8,638 nucleotides of DNA from Thermodesulfovibrionales bacterium. GTDB lineage: Bacteria; Nitrospirota; Thermodesulfovibrionia; Thermodesulfovibrionales; SM23-35. The notes beneath the pieces are model-generated. The model did no database searches. It saw nothing but the letters and a program-made list of their open reading frames with translations, and was not told the DNA's origin. Positions 1 through 5,519 of this stretch are shown piece by piece. Every line of letters begins with the position of its first letter. The first letter of the stretch is position 1. The position numbers and the translations under genes are program-made. The stretch spans positions 1 through 8,638 of the forward strand of contig JAGVMY010000044.1 of the NCBI GenBank assembly GCA_020053565.1, given 5' to 3'.

Positions 1-213
1 CTCCATGTTGTTCTTATTTAAAAGTATCCCTTTGATATCCTTGAAAAGGTGAGTAAATTATACTTTTTGATTTGTGTCTATTTATCTATTTTTATTCTTT
101 GTTTCACCATTCTTTGCGAGCAAAAGCAAAACTTATATGGATACCGTAGGGCAAAAATATTTACTTTCTTTGTCCTGCTATGGCAAATAAAGTGTCCTTC
201 TTTCGATTGTAAT

Positions 214-453
214 CTACTTAATCTCAGAGAGAATCTTTTTTATCTCCTCCACCATAGGCAATTTCCCTGATGTTACGATTTTGCCGTCAACAATTACCGC
301 CGGTGTAAACATAACGCCGAGCTTTGCAATTTCTTTTACATCATAGATATGTGAAATATCAGCAGAAAGGTTCAGTTGCGCACAGGCATCACGGACATTC
401 TTTTCTGTAGCCTGGCATCTCGGGCAACCAGGCCCTGCAACAATTATCTTCAT
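214..453 (-). CDS. Small thioredoxin/glutaredoxin-like protein (MTH895/TM0996 type)
   Basis: A 79-residue protein of the minimal thioredoxin-fold group (Thioredoxin_3, 'redox-active disulfide protein 2'). The active site CPRC is at residues 10-13, right after the first beta strand (KIIVAGPG), and the expected cis-proline is in MFTPAV (P51). There is no signal peptide, so it should act in the cytosol as a dithiol/disulfide exchanger. The ATG at 453 is well supported by an AGGAGGT ribosome binding site about 9 bases upstream. It is the last gene of the arsR-permease-thioredoxin unit, 85 bases after the permease. In many anaerobes such proteins sit next to ArsR regulators and UPF0718 permeases, so I infer that it reduces a substrate, a regulator cysteine or the permease itself. 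Family assignment is confident; the partner is inferred. Confidence 0.9.
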   Translation of the reverse strand: MKIIVAGPGCPRCQATEKNVRDACAQLNLSADISHIYDVKEIAKLGVMFTPAVIVDGKIVTSGKLPMVEEIKKILSEIK

Positions 454-538
454 GGTTACTTACCTCCTTTTTATATATATTTCAAAAATACCCAAAGATA
501 TATAAGTCACATTACACTCTATTATCCCATCAATTTCT

Positions 539-1717
539 TTATTCAGTAATCGCTCCAAAAATCATTCCTGTAATGGTCGCCATAATGACAACTAAACTCA
601 CATACACCAATGTTTTTTTTGTCCCTATGACGCTTCTAATAACTAACATACTGGGTAAACTTAAAGCTGGGCCAGCTAAAAGCAAAGCCAGCGCTGGTCC
701 TTTCCCCATGCCAGAGCCTATTAAACCTTGTAAGATTGGCACTTCAGTGAGCGTGGCAAAATACATGAATGCCGCAACAATAGATGAAAAGAAATTGGCA
801 AATAAAGAATTCCCTCCTACCAGAGCTGTCACGAAACGAGATGGTATTATTCCCTCATGGCCAACTCTCCCAAGCAAAAATCCCGAAGCAAGAACTCCAC
901 CCAATAACAGTGGTAATATCTGAAGCGAAAGGACCCATGTTGATTGTGTCCATTCCTTCAGTTCTATCTTTTTAAACCATTTAACAAGCATAAAAGCTAA
1001 GCTTACCAGAAAGAAACCCGTAATCCACCATTTATAATTGTAGATAAATGTCCACATCCAGAGGCTATTATCGCCATCTGACGGTTTTCCCCAATTGGCA
1101 AAAACAAGTATCGCTACCATTGAGAAGAAATAAAAAACTGTTTTGCCCAATGGCCGAGTTTCTTGAACTTCACCTATATTAAAATCGTCTGTTGCATGGC
1201 GCTCTCTTTCTTCTTTTAAAAAGATCAGGTGCATTAAAAGACCTATGACCACACTGAATAAAATAGCACCTATTGCTCTTGCCAGACCTAACTCCCAGCC
1301 AAGTATTCTTGCGGTAAGTATTATTGCAAGAACATTTATTGCTGGTCCGGAGTAAAGAAAAGCAATAGCCGGGCCAAGTCCAGCACCTCTTTGGTATATT
1401 CCCATAAATAAAGGTAAAACGGTACATGAACATACTGCTAAAATTGTCCCCGAAACAGAGGCAACTCCATAAGAAAGAACCTTGTTTGCTTTGGCTCCGA
1501 AATATTTCATCACTGAAGCCTTGCTGACAAAAACAGTTATGGCTCCTGCGATAAAAAATGCCGGCACAAGGCAAAGCAGAACATGCTCACGGGCATACCA
1601 CTTAACTAATGCTAAAGCCTCAAAAATAGCGTTGTTAAAACGGCCGCTTGCAATTGGGAGAAAGTAACACCCTAAAAAGATGCCTACTATTAAAATAATC
1701 TTATATATTGTCTTCAT
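539..1717 (-). CDS. UPF0718/ArsP-type permease (PF03773 family)
   Basis: A 392-residue polytopic membrane protein with about 8-10 hydrophobic segments and a charged cytosolic-looking loop near residues 168-190. It carries the family hallmark twice: CSC (96-98) followed by GAGLGPAIAFLYSGPA (111-126), and later LTEVP (323-327) followed by GMGKGPALALLLAGPA (336-351). This shows the two-fold internal repeat, with the cysteine pair only in the first copy. Characterised relatives include ArsP (efflux of trivalent organoarsenicals) and SO_0444-type Cu/Zn exporters; at 392 residues it is longer than ArsP (about 315) and nearer the second group. The ATG at 1717 overlaps the arsR stop by 4 bases (ATGA), indicating translational coupling. 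With the ArsR regulator upstream and a thioredoxin downstream, efflux of a thiol-reactive metalloid or metal is likely. The substrate is not determinable here. Confidence 0.88.
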   Translation of the reverse strand: MKTIYKIILIVGIFLGCYFLPIASGRFNNAIFEALALVKWYAREHVLLCLVPAFFIAGAITVFVSKASVMKYFGAKANKVLSYGVASVSGTILAVCSCTVLPLFMGIYQRGAGLGPAIAFLYSGPAINVLAIILTARILGWELGLARAIGAILFSVVIGLLMHLIFLKEERERHATDDFNIGEVQETRPLGKTVFYFFSMVAILVFANWGKPSDGDNSLWMWTFIYNYKWWITGFFLVSLAFMLVKWFKKIELKEWTQSTWVLSLQILPLLLGGVLASGFLLGRVGHEGIIPSRFVTALVGGNSLFANFFSSIVAAFMYFATLTEVPILQGLIGSGMGKGPALALLLAGPALSLPSMLVIRSVIGTKKTLVYVSLVVIMATITGMIFGAITE

Positions 1718-2118
1718 TTTTTCACTCGTACCTGTTTAATCACTTTCTCCCATTCAGGGCTTTTAAGGCCTATGACACATTTTCCTTCTTTTCTCAGAGA
1801 GAGTCTTATCTTCAATCTATTACAATCTGTTACAAATACATCCTTCGGGATACCCTCCACTGCATGGATAATGTGTCCTTGAAACTCTTCAGATTTTTCT
1901 GTCAGTGAGTATAAAACCCATCTCCCTACCTTATTTTCTTTCACAAGGCCAGAGTTCTTCAGTTCCTTGAGATGCCTTGATGTGTTATAGTGAGATTCTT
2001 GAAGTGAATCCATAATTTCGCATACACATAACTCTTTCCCAGCTTGGATAAGTAATCGAATTATCCGTAGCCGTGTTTTATCGGAAAGAGACCTGAAGAT
2101 ATCAATATATTTCTTCAT
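1714..2118 (-). CDS. ArsR-family winged-helix repressor
   Basis: A 134-residue ArsR/SmtB regulator. DIFRSLSDKTRLRIIRLL (6-23) is the typical N-terminal helix pair, ELCVCEIM (29-36) holds the C-x-C pair (C31, C33) that binds As(III)/Sb(III) in E. coli-type ArsR, and YNTSRHLKELKNSGLV (44-59) is the recognition helix. The wing follows (VGRWVLYSL). The third cysteine of the E. coli site (CVCDLC) is Met here. The frame is open upstream to 2172, but starts at 2172 and 2142 lie in the promoter itself, so the true start is ATG 2118 or ATG 2124 (two residues longer). Neither has a good Shine-Dalgarno, and the leader would be only about 12-18 bases. Unusual for ArsR is a C-terminal extension of about 45 residues with two more cysteines (C99, C114). 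It is first in an operon with the permease (4-base overlap) and the thioredoxin. Confidence 0.9.
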   Translation of the reverse strand: MKKYIDIFRSLSDKTRLRIIRLLIQAGKELCVCEIMDSLQESHYNTSRHLKELKNSGLVKENKVGRWVLYSLTEKSEEFQGHIIHAVEGIPKDVFVTDCNRLKIRLSLRKEGKCVIGLKSPEWEKVIKQVRVKK

Positions 2119-2123
2119 ATTCA

Positions 2124-2145
2124 TATATGCACTTTTATGCATATA
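2124..2145. promoter_or_regulatory. Inverted repeat, likely ArsR operator
   Basis: Perfect 8-bp inverted repeat, TATATGCA-N6-TGCATATA. It overlaps the last bases of the -10 hexamer, covers the expected transcription start and reaches the arsR start region. Repressor bound here would block RNA polymerase, the standard autoregulatory layout for ArsR/SmtB proteins. The repeat is seen directly; the binding partner is inferred. Confidence 0.7.
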
Positions 2146-2172
2146 ATAAATCTTTACGTATTTATATGTCAA
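2143..2172 (-). promoter_or_regulatory. Sigma-70-type promoter of the arsR operon
   Basis: On the minus strand, a perfect -35 TTGACA (2172-2167) is followed by an 18-base spacer and a -10 TATTAT (2148-2143, 5 of 6 consensus). Transcription should start near 2136. The -10 lies within the inverted repeat assigned to ArsR. Confidence 0.75.
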
Positions 2173-2183
2173 TGTTTTTTAAG

Positions 2184-2202
2184 AAAGGGCGTAAAGGGCC
2201 GT
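2184..2202. repeat. Short tandem direct repeat upstream of the arsR promoter
   Basis: Two adjacent near-identical units, AAAGGGCGT (2184-2192) and AAAGGGCCGT (2193-2202), 12 bases upstream of the arsR -35 box. They could be an activator site or chance; no known motif is recognised. Confidence 0.35.
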
Positions 2203-2227
2203 CTTTGATGTGATGACAAAACCGATA

Positions 2228-2260
2228 TTTCTAAGCTATTGACGCAAAAAGCTTAAGAAA
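2228..2260 (-). terminator. AT-rich hairpin between the GYD gene and the arsR promoter
   Basis: On the minus strand TTTCTTAAGC pairs with GCTTAGAAA (9 bp with one bulged base) around a 14-base loop, starting about 33 bases after the GYD-gene stop. It could end the GYD transcript before the arsR promoter. No T-run follows, so a factor-independent terminator is not well supported. Confidence 0.25.
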
Positions 2261-2292
2261 TCTAATAACCTCCAAAGATATTGTGCTCTAAC

Positions 2293-2577
2293 TTATTTAA
2301 TTTTCTTGATAAACTCAGTAATAGGGACTGCCGCAAGGGTAAGGAGCTGTATCGACCCCCGTGAACCAAGCTCAACGGACATCTTCATCACTGTATCATT
2401 ATCTGGCGCCTCAACAATATTTACAAAGTCATAAGGACCGAGTACTGCATACTGCTCTTTAACCTTAATGCCCATCTTCTCGATTTCCTTATTCACCTCA
2501 AGAATCCTTTTTGGATTTTCCTTGATTGTCTTCCTTCCTTCATCGGTAAGTGTACTTAATATTACATAATAAGCCAT
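2293..2577 (-). CDS. GYD-domain protein
   Basis: A 94-residue protein resembling the GYD family (PF08734), small alpha/beta-barrel-like proteins of unknown biochemical role. YYVILSTLTDEGRKTIKENP opens the domain, and LGPYDFVNIVEAPD (46-59) is the family's GxYD signature in variant form (G-P-Y-D). The C-terminal half, SRGSIQLLTLAAVP, matches the family's 'rGnvrt.Tl.A' strand. The ATG at 2577 has an excellent AAAGGAGG site with a short spacer, pointing to strong translation. It lies 94 bases downstream of mtgA, with a possible promoter of its own, and is separated from the divergently regulated arsR unit by 120 bases. I see no cysteines or cofactor motif. The function is unknown. Confidence 0.85.
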   Translation of the reverse strand: MAYYVILSTLTDEGRKTIKENPKRILEVNKEIEKMGIKVKEQYAVLGPYDFVNIVEAPDNDTVMKMSVELGSRGSIQLLTLAAVPITEFIKKIK

Positions 2578-2614
2578 AAGTCCTCCTTTGTGATCATAAA
2601 TAGTGAACAGATTT

Positions 2615-2620
2615 ATTATA
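2615..2620 (-). promoter_or_regulatory. Possible -10 element for the GYD gene
   Basis: A perfect TATAAT on the minus strand, about 38 bases upstream of the ATG at 2577, giving a leader of about 30 bases with a strong ribosome binding site. There is no good -35 at 16-18 bases, so this is tentative. Confidence 0.35.
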
Positions 2621-2671
2621 CATTTTCACACCCTTCTTTGCTCATTTTACAGCAGCAGTTCAATAATGAAA

Positions 2672-3472
2672 TTACAAAACATTCTTCGGTGACATATTTT
2701 TTTCTAAATATCTTTCTGGTCTAACAGGTTCAAGGATAGTATCATCTTTCCTTTCGTCAATTATCTCCTCATACCCAGGGATAACGATGCCACGTTTTAT
2801 CATAATACTGTAAATGAGGTTAGCGCGATTTGTAACATACTTACTATCGCCAACAGGACTATATTTCCTCGGATTGGGCAAGACTGTGGAAAGTCTTACC
2901 GATTCTTCAGGAGTAAGTGCAGATGCAGACTTTCCATAATAATATTGTGATGCGGTTTCGATACCGAATATTCCCTTATCACCCCATTCTACGACATTGA
3001 GATAAAGCTCGAGAATCCTTTTCTTTGTTAACACCTTTTCCATTCTCCATGTAATGAGTGCTTCCCTGAATTTTCTGAAAGGATTTTTTGTAGGTGACAG
3101 ATAGAGGTTTTTCGCAAGTTGCTGACTTATCGTGCTTCCTCCAAACTTGAATTTCTTTGTCTTGATATCTTTTTCAATTGCCTTCTGAATCGCCTCATAG
3201 TCAAATCCTTCATGACTCCAGAACTTATCGTCTTCTGCGATGAGCACCGCCTTTATGAGAAAGGGAGATATTTGAGAAAGGGGAACCCACTTCTGCTGAA
3301 TCCTGTAATTTTTACCTTCCTTTTTCCATTCCCTCTCCCTGTATTCCATGAAAGCGGTTTTCTTTGGATTCTCTTTTTTGAGTCTGGAGACATTGGGTAC
3401 TAAAAAGAAATAGAGTATCAGTCCGCACAATAAGATAGGAATAAGCAGGAAAATAAGTTTTCGCAGTTTCAA
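2672..3472 (-). CDS. mtgA: Monofunctional biosynthetic peptidoglycan transglycosylase (GT51)
   Basis: A 266-residue GT51 enzyme that polymerises lipid II into glycan strands at the outer face of the inner membrane. Residues 5-25 form an N-terminal transmembrane anchor. The GT51 motifs follow in order: IAEDDKFWSHEGFD (78-91, catalytic Glu80 in the ED-x2-F-x2-H-x-G pattern), GGSTISQQLAKNLYL (111-125) and KKRILELYLNVVEWG (150-164). There is no transpeptidase domain, and the length is close to the family's usual 230-270, so this is MtgA rather than a bifunctional penicillin-binding protein. The start is TTG at 3472, preceded by AGGGA. Later starts would remove the membrane anchor. It begins 6 bases after the argB stop, so the two are probably co-transcribed although functionally unrelated. 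The last 25 residues are charged and not part of the catalytic fold. Confidence 0.95.
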   Translation of the reverse strand: MKLRKLIFLLIPILLCGLILYFFLVPNVSRLKKENPKKTAFMEYREREWKKEGKNYRIQQKWVPLSQISPFLIKAVLIAEDDKFWSHEGFDYEAIQKAIEKDIKTKKFKFGGSTISQQLAKNLYLSPTKNPFRKFREALITWRMEKVLTKKRILELYLNVVEWGDKGIFGIETASQYYYGKSASALTPEESVRLSTVLPNPRKYSPVGDSKYVTNRANLIYSIMIKRGIVIPGYEEIIDERKDDTILEPVRPERYLEKNMSPKNVL

Positions 3473-3478
3473 CGATCC

Positions 3479-4360
3479 CTATGCCACTATCTCAGTACCA
3501 ATTCCCTTTTTTGTAAAGATTTCAAGAAGGAGGCAGTGAGGTACTCTGCCATCTATGATGTGAGTTTTCGATACACCGCCTTCAACTGCCTTAAGACATG
3601 CCTGGACTTTTGGTAACATTCCCCCTGTAATCGTCCCATCACTGACTAATTTATTTATCTGTTTTTCTGTAAGGGTTGATACTATTTGATTCTTCTTATC
3701 CATAATCCCGGGAACATCTGTGAGTAATATGAACTTCTCAGCTTTAAGAGTTGATGCGATAGAGGCAGCTACATAGTCAGCATTGATATTGAGTGTCTCT
3801 CCTTTTGATCCAACTCCTATAGGCGAAATAACTGGAATAAAACCTTCTTTTTCGAGACTGCTCAGCACATGGGTATTCACACTTGTTACCTCTCCGACAA
3901 GTCCAATGTCTATGAGTGTGTCAGCACCTGTTTCAGGAGATGTTCTCTTAACTAATTTCCTTTTTGCTCTGATAAGTTCTCCATCTTTACCGCTCATGCC
4001 CACTGCTTTCCCACCGTGGCTGTTAATTAAAGAAACAATTTCTTTATTTACAAGACCTCCAAGCACCATTTCTACAATATCCATAGTTTCCTTATCGGTA
4101 ACCCGTTGTCCCTGAATAAACCTGGGCTTCTTTCCCATCTTTTCCATTACTGAGTTTATCTTCGGTCCACCACCATGGACAATTACCGGACGTATACCAA
4201 TATAGTTCAGGAGGACAATATCCTGTGCAAAGGCATTCTTTAAGTCTTCTTTAATCTGTGCTGAACCTCCATATTTTATAACAAATACTTTGCCGTAAAA
4301 TTTCCGTATATACGGGAGTGATTCAATCAGTATTTCAGCTTTTGTGATTATATCCTTCAC
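3479..4360 (-). CDS. argB: Acetylglutamate kinase
   Basis: A 293-residue amino-acid-kinase-fold enzyme that phosphorylates N-acetyl-L-glutamate, the second step of cyclic-pathway arginine synthesis, in the cytosol. Visible motifs are VIKYGGSAQ (27-35, catalytic Lys29), VIVHGGGPKIN (59-69), QRVTD (85-89), NINAD (191-195), LTDVPGIMDKK (213-223) and GGMLPK (246-251). An N-terminal helix (TKAEILIESLPYIRKFYGK) precedes the first strand, as in the hexameric, arginine-inhibited enzymes of Thermotoga and Pseudomonas and unlike the shorter E. coli protein; feedback inhibition by arginine is therefore inferred. The start is GTG at 4360. It matches where the family begins, with GAGG about 11 bases upstream, which is rather far. 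No other arg genes are in the window; mtgA follows closely. Confidence 0.96.
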   Translation of the reverse strand: MKDIITKAEILIESLPYIRKFYGKVFVIKYGGSAQIKEDLKNAFAQDIVLLNYIGIRPVIVHGGGPKINSVMEKMGKKPRFIQGQRVTDKETMDIVEMVLGGLVNKEIVSLINSHGGKAVGMSGKDGELIRAKRKLVKRTSPETGADTLIDIGLVGEVTSVNTHVLSSLEKEGFIPVISPIGVGSKGETLNINADYVAASIASTLKAEKFILLTDVPGIMDKKNQIVSTLTEKQINKLVSDGTITGGMLPKVQACLKAVEGGVSKTHIIDGRVPHCLLLEIFTKKGIGTEIVA

Positions 4361-4387
4361 GACTTATTTAACCTCAAATCAACACTC

Positions 4388-4393
4388 ATTATA
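4388..4393 (-). promoter_or_regulatory. Possible -10 element for argB-mtgA
   Basis: A perfect TATAAT on the minus strand, 27 bases upstream of the argB GTG. No convincing -35 is found at 16-18 bases; that stretch is degenerate heptamer-like repeat. Tentative. Confidence 0.3.
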
Positions 4394-4425
4394 CTCACTC
4401 TTAGATACTGCTGACTGCTATTAGT
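4392..4425. repeat. Degenerate 7-bp-period repeat, gap between the pilus ATPase and argB
   Basis: On the plus strand the gap reads as heptamer-like units: TACTCAC, TCTTAGA, TACTGC (one base short), TGACTGC and TATTAGT. This is a decayed version of the TGAC-type heptamers seen at 7216-7284 and 7387-7414. The match is weaker than at the other two sites. Confidence 0.4.
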
Positions 4426-4428
4426 TAA

Positions 4429-5163
4429 TCAACGTACTATTCCCCTGTTTACTATCTCATTATAAAAAACAGGGTTATCCGCAAATTTAAGCCCTGCATC
4501 CTGGGTTATTTTGCCCTCTAAGCAAAGTCTTGCAAGACTCTGGTCAATGGTTATAAAATCATCAGTTGACTGCTGCAACATTGATCTTATCTGATGTGTT
4601 TTCGCTTCGCGTATCAGATTTTTCACCCTATAGGAATTAGTAAGTTTTTCATAGGCGAGAACCCTTCCCTCTCCTTTCTTCAATGGAACCAACCTTTGAT
4701 TCAGAATAAGGAGAAAATTCTCCGCAAACTGCACCCTTACCTGTTGTTGCTGCAATGGAGGGAATATATCGATAATTCTTTCTATTGAAGATGTAGCTGT
4801 ATGTGAATGTAAAGTACTCATGACAAGATGGCCTGTATCAGCTGCCTGGAGTGCTATCGCAAAGCTCTCCATATCCCGCATCTCTCCAATCACCATGACA
4901 TCAGGGGCCTGTCTAAAGATATGTCTAAGACCCTCATGAAAAGAGTCTGTATCAAGCCCCACTTCCCTCTGATTCACATTACTCGCCTTGTGCTTATGGA
5001 GATATTCAATTGGGTCTTCTATAGTTATTATATTGCACTTTCTCTTTGTATTAATGATATCCACCATGGCAGTTAAGGTAGTTGTCTTTCCGTGACCAAC
5101 AGGACCGCTTATCAGAATGAGTCCCTGTGTTTTAAGTGCATATTCCTCAATCCACGAGGGCAA
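4429..5163 (-). CDS. PilT-family type IV pilus ATPase core, N-terminal domain missing
   Basis: A 244-residue secretion-type ATPase. Motifs in order are Walker A GPVGHGKT (20-27), the Asp box ITIEDPIEY (46-54), NQREVGLDT (64-72), Walker B VMVIGEMRD (89-97) and the His box GHLVMSTLHSHTA (111-123). NLIREAKTHQI (182-192) matches the PilT/PilU clade signature (AIRNLIREGK), so this is a retraction-type motor, not PilB. PilT proteins are normally about 350 residues with a PAS-like domain of about 100 residues before the ATPase. Here the frame opens only at LPSW, just where the PilT 'GLP' segment begins, and a TAA lies three codons upstream. The start is TTG at 5163 with no Shine-Dalgarno, and it overlaps the preceding MshEN frame by 17 bases (+1 relative). 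The catalytic motifs are intact, so it may work if joined to MshEN by frameshifting or by correcting one base. Confidence 0.8.
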   Translation of the reverse strand: MPSWIEEYALKTQGLILISGPVGHGKTTTLTAMVDIINTKRKCNIITIEDPIEYLHKHKASNVNQREVGLDTDSFHEGLRHIFRQAPDVMVIGEMRDMESFAIALQAADTGHLVMSTLHSHTATSSIERIIDIFPPLQQQQVRVQFAENFLLILNQRLVPLKKGEGRVLAYEKLTNSYRVKNLIREAKTHQIRSMLQQSTDDFITIDQSLARLCLEGKITQDAGLKFADNPVFYNEIVNRGIVR

Positions 5164-5380
5164 TCCAATTTACTGTAGGAACACCAAACTGTTTCCCAAG
5201 AAACTCCAGGAGATCATCCATAGTTAAATAACCCAGATCAACGAGTATCTCGCCTATATGGCTACCGGACTGAGATTGTATTCTCATCGCTTCTTTTAAT
5301 TGATTGTAATTTATATGCCCGAACTGAACGAGCATTTCACCGAGTTTTTGTCTCTTGCCTGCTTTAATCTTACTAGTCAT
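5147..5380 (-). CDS. MshEN-type (T2SSE N-terminal) cyclic-di-GMP-binding-like domain
   Basis: A 77-residue protein made almost only of one MshEN domain. Two 24-residue motifs, residues 12-35 (KLGEMLVQFG...Q) and 41-64 (HIGEILVDLG...Q), are separated by exactly 5 residues. This is the tandem layout of the domain that binds cyclic di-GMP in MshE and related pilus or type II secretion ATPases. The leading Arg of each motif is replaced, by Lys12 and His41, so binding is uncertain. ATG 5380 is chosen because AAAGGAAG lies 5 bases upstream; a TTG at 5410 would add ten residues but has no such site. The frame ends in GVPTVNWIALVD, 17 bases into the PilT-type ATPase frame. It looks like the N-terminal half of a fusion, or a stand-alone sensor coupled to the ATPase. 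Confidence 0.75.
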   Translation of the reverse strand: MTSKIKAGKRQKLGEMLVQFGHINYNQLKEAMRIQSQSGSHIGEILVDLGYLTMDDLLEFLGKQFGVPTVNWIALVD

Positions 5381-5447
5381 AATACTTCCTTTCTTTATCT
5401 TTCTTTTCAATGATCATAGTAGCAAATCCGAATATATTTATACAATA

Positions 5448-5476
5448 ATTATCACTGCCCATGATAAGAATGTCAT
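5448..5476 (-). promoter_or_regulatory. Sigma-70-type promoter of the MshEN/pilus ATPase locus
   Basis: On the minus strand ATGACA (5476-5471, 5 of 6 consensus) is followed by a 17-base spacer and GATAAT (5453-5448, 5 of 6). Transcription should start near 5441, leaving a leader of about 60 bases before ATG 5380. The 139-base gap after the FmdE gene supports a separate transcript. Confidence 0.6.
5449..5467. promoter_or_regulatory. Inverted repeat over the -10 of the pilus ATPase promoter
   Basis: A perfect 6-bp inverted repeat, TTATCA-N7-TGATAA, spans the -10 and most of the spacer. The placement suits a repressor site. No matching regulator is encoded next to it, and short AT-rich palindromes can occur by chance. 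Confidence 0.35.
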
Positions 5477-5519
5477 GTGATTTTTGAATTATCACCATAC
5501 TATTATTTTACTCAAAGCG

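Noticed and set aside
144..183. Imperfect hairpin (AGGGCAAA pairing with TTTGTCCT, extended by CCGTAG/CTATGG) downstream of the thioredoxin gene, considered as a terminator
   Set aside because: It pairs better as plus-strand RNA than in the transcribed direction, has a bulge and a wobble, and no T-run follows. Not strong enough to call.
49..270. Plus-strand open frame of 73 codons starting with GTG at the left end
   Set aside because: It is rich in F, L and C from AT-rich sequence, has no recognisable domain, and runs convergently into the well-supported thioredoxin gene. It reads as chance open frame.
573..923. Long plus-strand frames opposite the permease gene (also 784-975, 1482-1667)
   Set aside because: They are antisense shadows of a clear membrane-protein gene, with no domain or ribosome binding site.
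2119..2172. Longer N terminus for the ArsR protein from upstream TTG/ATG codons
   Set aside because: These codons lie within the -35/-10 promoter and operator, and the added residues (Y/K-rich) do not match ArsR proteins.
3783..4115. Plus-strand 110-codon frame inside argB
   Set aside because: Antisense shadow of a highly conserved gene; the composition (S, T, P rich) is typical of such shadows.
5381..5410. Ten extra residues on the MshEN protein from a TTG at 5410
   Set aside because: ATG 5380 has a good AAAGGAAG site at proper spacing, while the TTG has none and would include that site within the coding region.
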